Positions 59,835-64,000 of a stretch of DNA of 64,000 bases are shown here, piece by piece; the first letter of the stretch is position 1; every line of letters begins with the position of its first letter. Source of the stretch: Daphnia carinata. Its lineage: Eukaryota; Arthropoda; Branchiopoda; Diplostraca; Daphniidae. Location of the stretch: assembly GCF_022539665.2 (NCBI RefSeq), contig NC_081334.1:6480424-6544423 (forward strand), in the 5' to 3' direction. A model generated the notes under the pieces. It searched no databases. It was not told the origin of the DNA and was given only the letters and a program-made list of their open reading frames with translations. A program made the translations under genes and the position numbers.

Positions 59835-62259
59835 ATGGAAGAACAAGTTACAGAAAACGAAGAAAAGAAAGAGGAAGGGGCAACTACAATTACTCGGGAG
59901 TTTAGCCGAGATGCTCCACCAATTTTACATCTTCTTGTCGTTGGTTTTCATCATAAAAAGGGATGTCAGGTTGAGTACTCATATCCTCCTCTCTGCCCAA
60001 GCTCTCCTTCCGAATCTCACGAATGCCCAGAAGCATGGAAAAATCTACCCTCTCTAGCAATGCCAGATGGATCGCACAATTTTGTTGAAGACACTGTTTA
60101 TTTCCATCTTCCGTCTTTGACACATCCAGGCAAGACAGTTTATGGGGTCTCATCCTACCGCCAAATTGAAGCAAAGGTATTAGAATGCATATGGCTCTCA
60201 TTATAATGCCACTAAATTTTACCCCATATTTTAAGATGCTCTCTAAGAAAACAGCGGACATAACCCGAAGCACTGTGCAGAAAGCTGTGTGTGTTCTTTC
60301 TAACCTTCCTTTGTATGGCCACATTCAAGTCAAAATGGGACTTATCACAGAGGCCTATTTCCGTGAAGGAGATTTTACTCAATTTATGCTACTCCATGAT
60401 GCATACAACAACCTGAATATGTGTCTCAATCCTGACCTATTAAATTCTACTCAAGCAATTATTGGTAAAGATTACATATTTGCATTTCATTGGTTAATGA
60501 CGATATTTATTGGAATGCCATCCACGTTTTTTTTTTTATAACTAGGGTTACCACTACGTGAGATGCTGGAGAGGTTCGGGCACAAAGTAGTGCAGCTTTT
60601 CAAACTGATCCTGCTGCAAAAACGAGTCCTCTTCTTTCACTCACCAGTAAGACCTTTGTCCACATCCATTCTGGCGATGCTTGCGCTTTTCCCTGGCGTA
60701 GTTGAAACGGGATTGGACAATTGCACCGCCTTAGCTAGTCAGACCGATTCAATCATCGTTGAAACAGTAGAAGTACCCAAACGGTTTATTCCTTCACCGG
60801 AAGAATCTGGTATTTTGGCAACTGAAAATCAGTCTGGTGTTTATAATGGACTGACAGAAAAATTATCTTCTTGGAAAGATAAATTAGCTATGGTTACCAA
60901 ACCAGCTAGTAGTCCCACAGTTGATGCTACCGACGATAGCAAAGTAAGCCGAGAAAGTAGCTTCGAAGATCTTCAAGCCCCCACTGCACAAGAAATGGAA
61001 AACGAAGTATTTGTTATTATTTACATTTTATCGTTATCAAACTACAGTGATTTTTTTTAAATTGGGAATGATCAGAAATCAGGCCGTATTTCTCCTTCAC
61101 TCGTAGCCGGTCTGCCTAATGAAGCTTGCGGGCTGCCTCTTCAACTTTTCGGAAATGTAAATAAAATATACGGTATATCTTTTCTGTTACAATACTACTA
61201 TAAACAACTTTGCGATTTATATAGGGTTATTTGTGTCACCCCTATTTATCTTTGTCGTATTTGGACCTCTTGAGCGAGCCGAATATCCATGGCTACATTG
61301 TTGGCGCTACCAATGTCCTGTTTAAGCAGAAAAAAACTCTCTTTGATGCTATTATTGAGGTAGATATTTCCCCCTGGCGAATGAGTGAATACGTGTATTC
61401 ATTGCACTCGTTTTTTTTTTTTTCAGTTGGAGTCGGGCCGTATCGACATTTCTGATCCTGAACTGCGTCGACAGCTGGAATTAACCAAAGAAGACATGCG
61501 ATTTGCAGACAACATTGTCCGTCTCGTCATACAAGACCGAACTAATAACACGTTTTTGGACGGTGTTGGATGGGAAGGCGGTGACGAATGGCTGCGGGCC
61601 GAGTTCAAAACGTACCTACTATTTATGCTGCGGACGTCTCTTTTGGATGGTAAATATTTCCTAAATCGATCATTTCATACATATATATAACTTGCATGTT
61701 TACACAGAAGGATGCAAGTACGTAGATGAATTCAACCCAGCATTTATCCAAGCCTGGAAAACCACAAACAACTATGCAAAATGGTTGGAAAGTCCACATC
61801 CTGCTGTTTTGGAGCTCCATCCTGGTCATATGTTTTCTGGGCAGCTATCGATGTCAGATGTCAAACTTAAAATCACCCAAATTACTCAGTATGCGTCAGA
61901 TTTTCATACTTTTTTTGCAAAACGTTTTCCTAACTAGCATTTCGTTTTTGGCAGAACGATGCAAAATACGGAAAAGGGTCGTAAGATTTCCAATGCTGCT
62001 GCCAGTACCAGTCGGGCAGTAGCCCAGACCAGCAAAGCTGTTGGTAAGATATTTCATTCGATAAGAAGTTTGTTTACATAGTGCTTAAAGTCAGAAGTTG
62101 TTAATTGCAAACGTAGGAGGAGCTATATCTCAAGCGAAAGGAGCACTTTCCAGCTGGTGGAGCACATTCCAGCACCAGCCGGCCGAAGCAGCTGAGGAAG
62201 CCGATGAAACTCTAGGACCGAATGGAATGAGAATGTCTGACATTGATTTGACAGAATGA
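59835..62259 (+). CDS. AVL9: AVL9 homologue (DENN-related late secretory protein)
   Basis: Nine exons: 59835-60176, 60236-60464, 60546-61006, 61076-61156, 61225-61359, 61427-61649, 61708-61888, 61955-62043, 62117-62259; 627 residues, phases intact (human AVL9 is about 648). Family hallmarks are the N-terminal ILHLLVVGFHHKKGCQVEYS-like DENN upstream segment, TVYGVSSYRQIEAK, the exon-2 block STVQKAVCVLSNLPLYGHIQ, then FFHSPVRPLSTSILAMLALFPG, and later GYIVGATNVLFKQKK with GRIDISDPELRRQLELT. A Ser/Thr-rich disordered stretch (about 225-330) separates the halves. In yeast AVL9 acts in exocytic transport from the Golgi; in animals it is linked to cell migration. The C-terminus has an Ala/Ser-rich helix (ISNAAASTSRAVAQTSKAVG). 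All splice sites are GT-AG. No lesions were seen. Confidence 0.95.
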
Positions 62260-63405
62260 TTGCAAGAAAGATAAAGAACTAGCGGAAAAATGCGTAGCTT
62301 TAAATTATTGTGGTTTCGTAACATAATTCAATACTAGGTTGTTTGCGCACAGCGTGCTAGTCAAATGTTTCATTGACGTCGAGAGAAAAAAATCGAAGTC
62401 GTTGGTTTGTTGTGTTTTCCGTTGTTGTCCTATCCATTTCGGTTTGCGTTCACTTATTTGCATGCGTGTATACTCAGCTTGCAGTTGCAATTTAATTTTG
62501 TGTTCTGTTTTCTTTACTACGGTGACGAGTCCTTTTTTTTTATTAAAACATTCCATTTTCAATTTTTTCCATGTTTGTGTGACACGATTGGAATAGCTCT
62601 CAAACAAATGCGGCTCGGTACAGGAGAACATGTTGGCAATGATTATAGCCAAGCAATCCTATATCCTTTCGCGTTCTGAAATAGGAGAAACGAAAGTTTC
62701 AGTCATAGCTTGAGTATTGTAGATATATAAACTCACTTTGCATTTTGTTAATTCAGTAGTCCATGGATTGATATGTACTGTTAACCGGAGGCTAAATAAT
62801 AAACGGAGCCCAAATGAAACCTATTTTGCTACATGGATAATAAATAATTGTTCCCTCAAGCAATTCAATTAACCTCTGTGCGCTTTCCTCCATTCTCCCA
62901 CACTTTCCATCAGTGCCCATTTCACCATTTCTATGGTTCCTCTACATGCTACGTCATCACGTCATTCTGTATTGATCTTCGTAGCACCAAAGAACAATAA
63001 CTGCTCTACCCAAACATACTAATACTCAAACATTAAGCAATCATACTTATCTTATCACGTACTGCTTGGAATATGCTACTATACCAAAGATTATCTTGGA
63101 TATGCCTTAACACCACGCCTTTTTCAAGGACAGGCCAGGTAAAATTACACGTAGACACTGCCCCACTAATAGCACAACGACACGTATGACATCCACGAAA
63201 CAACTGGACACGTTTCAGGCGCTGCAGTCTCCAACTTGTCGTACTGCCCATGGCAGGCCCAAAGGGCACGCGGTTTTCCACAACCCTCTTTTTGTACATG
63301 CAACGTAGAATTATAGCTACAAACAATATGCGTTCGAATGAAAATGATGATTATTGCCATTATTGCCAGCAAATAAAATACACTGATGAAGTAATGTTAT
63401 TTGCT
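62260..63405. other. Spacer between AVL9 and the lipase gene
   Basis: AVL9 and the lipase converge. No exon was recognised; the sequence is AT-rich with a few short unconvincing frames. Confidence 0.5.
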
Positions 63406-64000
63406 TTAACCAAGTGCAAAAGGGGCTTCACCGTTGGTGTCCAAATAATAATTTCCATTTGCTCTACACAAAAAATAAATCAATTCGAATAATACATTTG
63501 ACATGTCATATATAAGGTCATAGACTCACAGTGTAGATACTGGCAAACCCATCTCTGTCTGGGTGTTGTTATTACAGAGTCCTGTTTTCCAGTCTGCATG
63601 TGACCAACATTTTGTTGATGTGAATGGTGTTTTACCATTTATCGATTCGATAAAATAAAGCAAAGCTCTGGAATGGCTACATACTGCTGATTCCGAGCAA
63701 CCCTAATCGTTTGCCGGTGAAACAAAGGGGATAAATTATTATTTCGTAAAGGTTAAAACATGTTATTAGGTTCCAAAGTTAAGAGTTCTTCATTAGCTAA
63801 GCTTGCACTTACTGGTTGAACGATGCCCCCATTTGGCCAGAAATCTACATGTCCAATAGACGTCGGAAAGCTGAGCCCACCCTCAAATAAATTCGCACTG
63901 TTTGAGTGGATAATGTCAACGAATAGAGCGTCTGTCACGTCTAGCCTTGCATCCGTATTGGAAATTGAAAATCCTGGATAAGCAGGATCCAAACCTGGGC
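63406..64000 (-). CDS. Pancreatic-lipase-type secreted lipase, 3' part only
   Basis: Three exons of a minus-strand gene whose 5' part lies beyond the window: 64000-63813 (partial), 63702-63530 and 63463-63406, phases 0 and 2, ending in TAA. The first visible exon has GLDPAYPGF, whose Asp is the catalytic aspartate of the pancreatic-lipase family, then LFVDIIHSNS, GHVDFWPNGG and IVQP. The next begins GCSESAVCSHSRALLYFIES, whose CSHxR histidine completes the catalytic triad; the nucleophile GHSLGAH should lie off the window. The last exon ends YYLDTNGEAPFALG. The protein stops right after the catalytic domain, so it lacks the C-terminal PLAT/colipase-binding domain, as usual for arthropod members. 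Probably a digestive or yolk-type secreted lipase. Confidence 0.9.

Overview
This is a window of nuclear DNA from an animal, most likely an arthropod and probably a branchiopod crustacean such as Daphnia. That is inference from three things: an arthropod-type actin; conserved multi-exon animal genes (DDB1, KIN17, AVL9, a MAK/ICK-type kinase, a DOMON/EGF membrane protein) whose introns are mostly 55-120 nt with GT-AG ends; and intergenic DNA rich in poly-T/poly-A runs and tRNA-like modules. No prokaryotic signals (operons, Shine-Dalgarno sites, CRISPR arrays) are present.

Layout. 1-2.6 kb: no recognisable gene. 2.64-5.5 kb: a complete six-coding-exon actin gene with a TATA/Inr core promoter and a non-coding first exon. 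5.6-25.3 kb: a repeat-rich block. It holds two intron-containing, disabled copies of a vasa-type DEAD-box helicase gene (5.85-8.25 and 16.57-19.05 kb, same orientation); a 211-codon basic ORF directly behind the second copy; a cluster of tRNA-like modules (9.2-11.0 kb, two more at 22.5-22.7 kb); a ~620-bp LTR-like element in two opposite copies plus a fragment; a ~260-bp MITE family; two interleaved inverted-repeat pairs around 11.8-16.4 kb; a 24-bp minisatellite; a piggyBac-like MITE; and the remains of an unidentified minus-strand gene carrying three in-frame TAGs.

25.4-31.7 kb: a NEPRO-like nucleolar protein gene (+) converging on DDB1 (-); the stop codons are 59 bp apart and the DDB1 poly(A) signal sits only about 10 bp beyond the NEPRO-like stop. 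33.3-35.9 kb: MAK/ICK-type kinase (-). 38.6-48.8 kb: a 1,557-aa DOMON/EGF/SEA-like single-pass membrane protein (+), in which two Pro-Glu/His-rich exons interrupt one DOMON domain. 51.3-52.2 kb: a small unidentified gene (-). 53.2-54.7 kb: an intronless TPR/J-domain-like gene (-), divergent from KIN17 (+, 55.2-56.6 kb). KIN17 converges on a two-MYND-finger MSS51-type gene (-, 56.7-58.4 kb; stops 31 bp apart), which in turn is divergent from AVL9 (+, 59.8-62.3 kb). At the right edge the 3' part of a secreted-lipase gene (-) runs out of the window.

Exon models for actin, NEPRO-like, DDB1, the kinase, the DOMON protein, KIN17, the MYND gene, AVL9 and the lipase were built by hand from GT-AG sites. 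Each keeps phase from exon to exon, and the totals come out as whole numbers of codons. No undescribed defence-type system was found. The most unusual material is the repeat block (vasa relics, tRNA-like cluster, palindromic insertion with an empty-site comparison) and the split DOMON protein.
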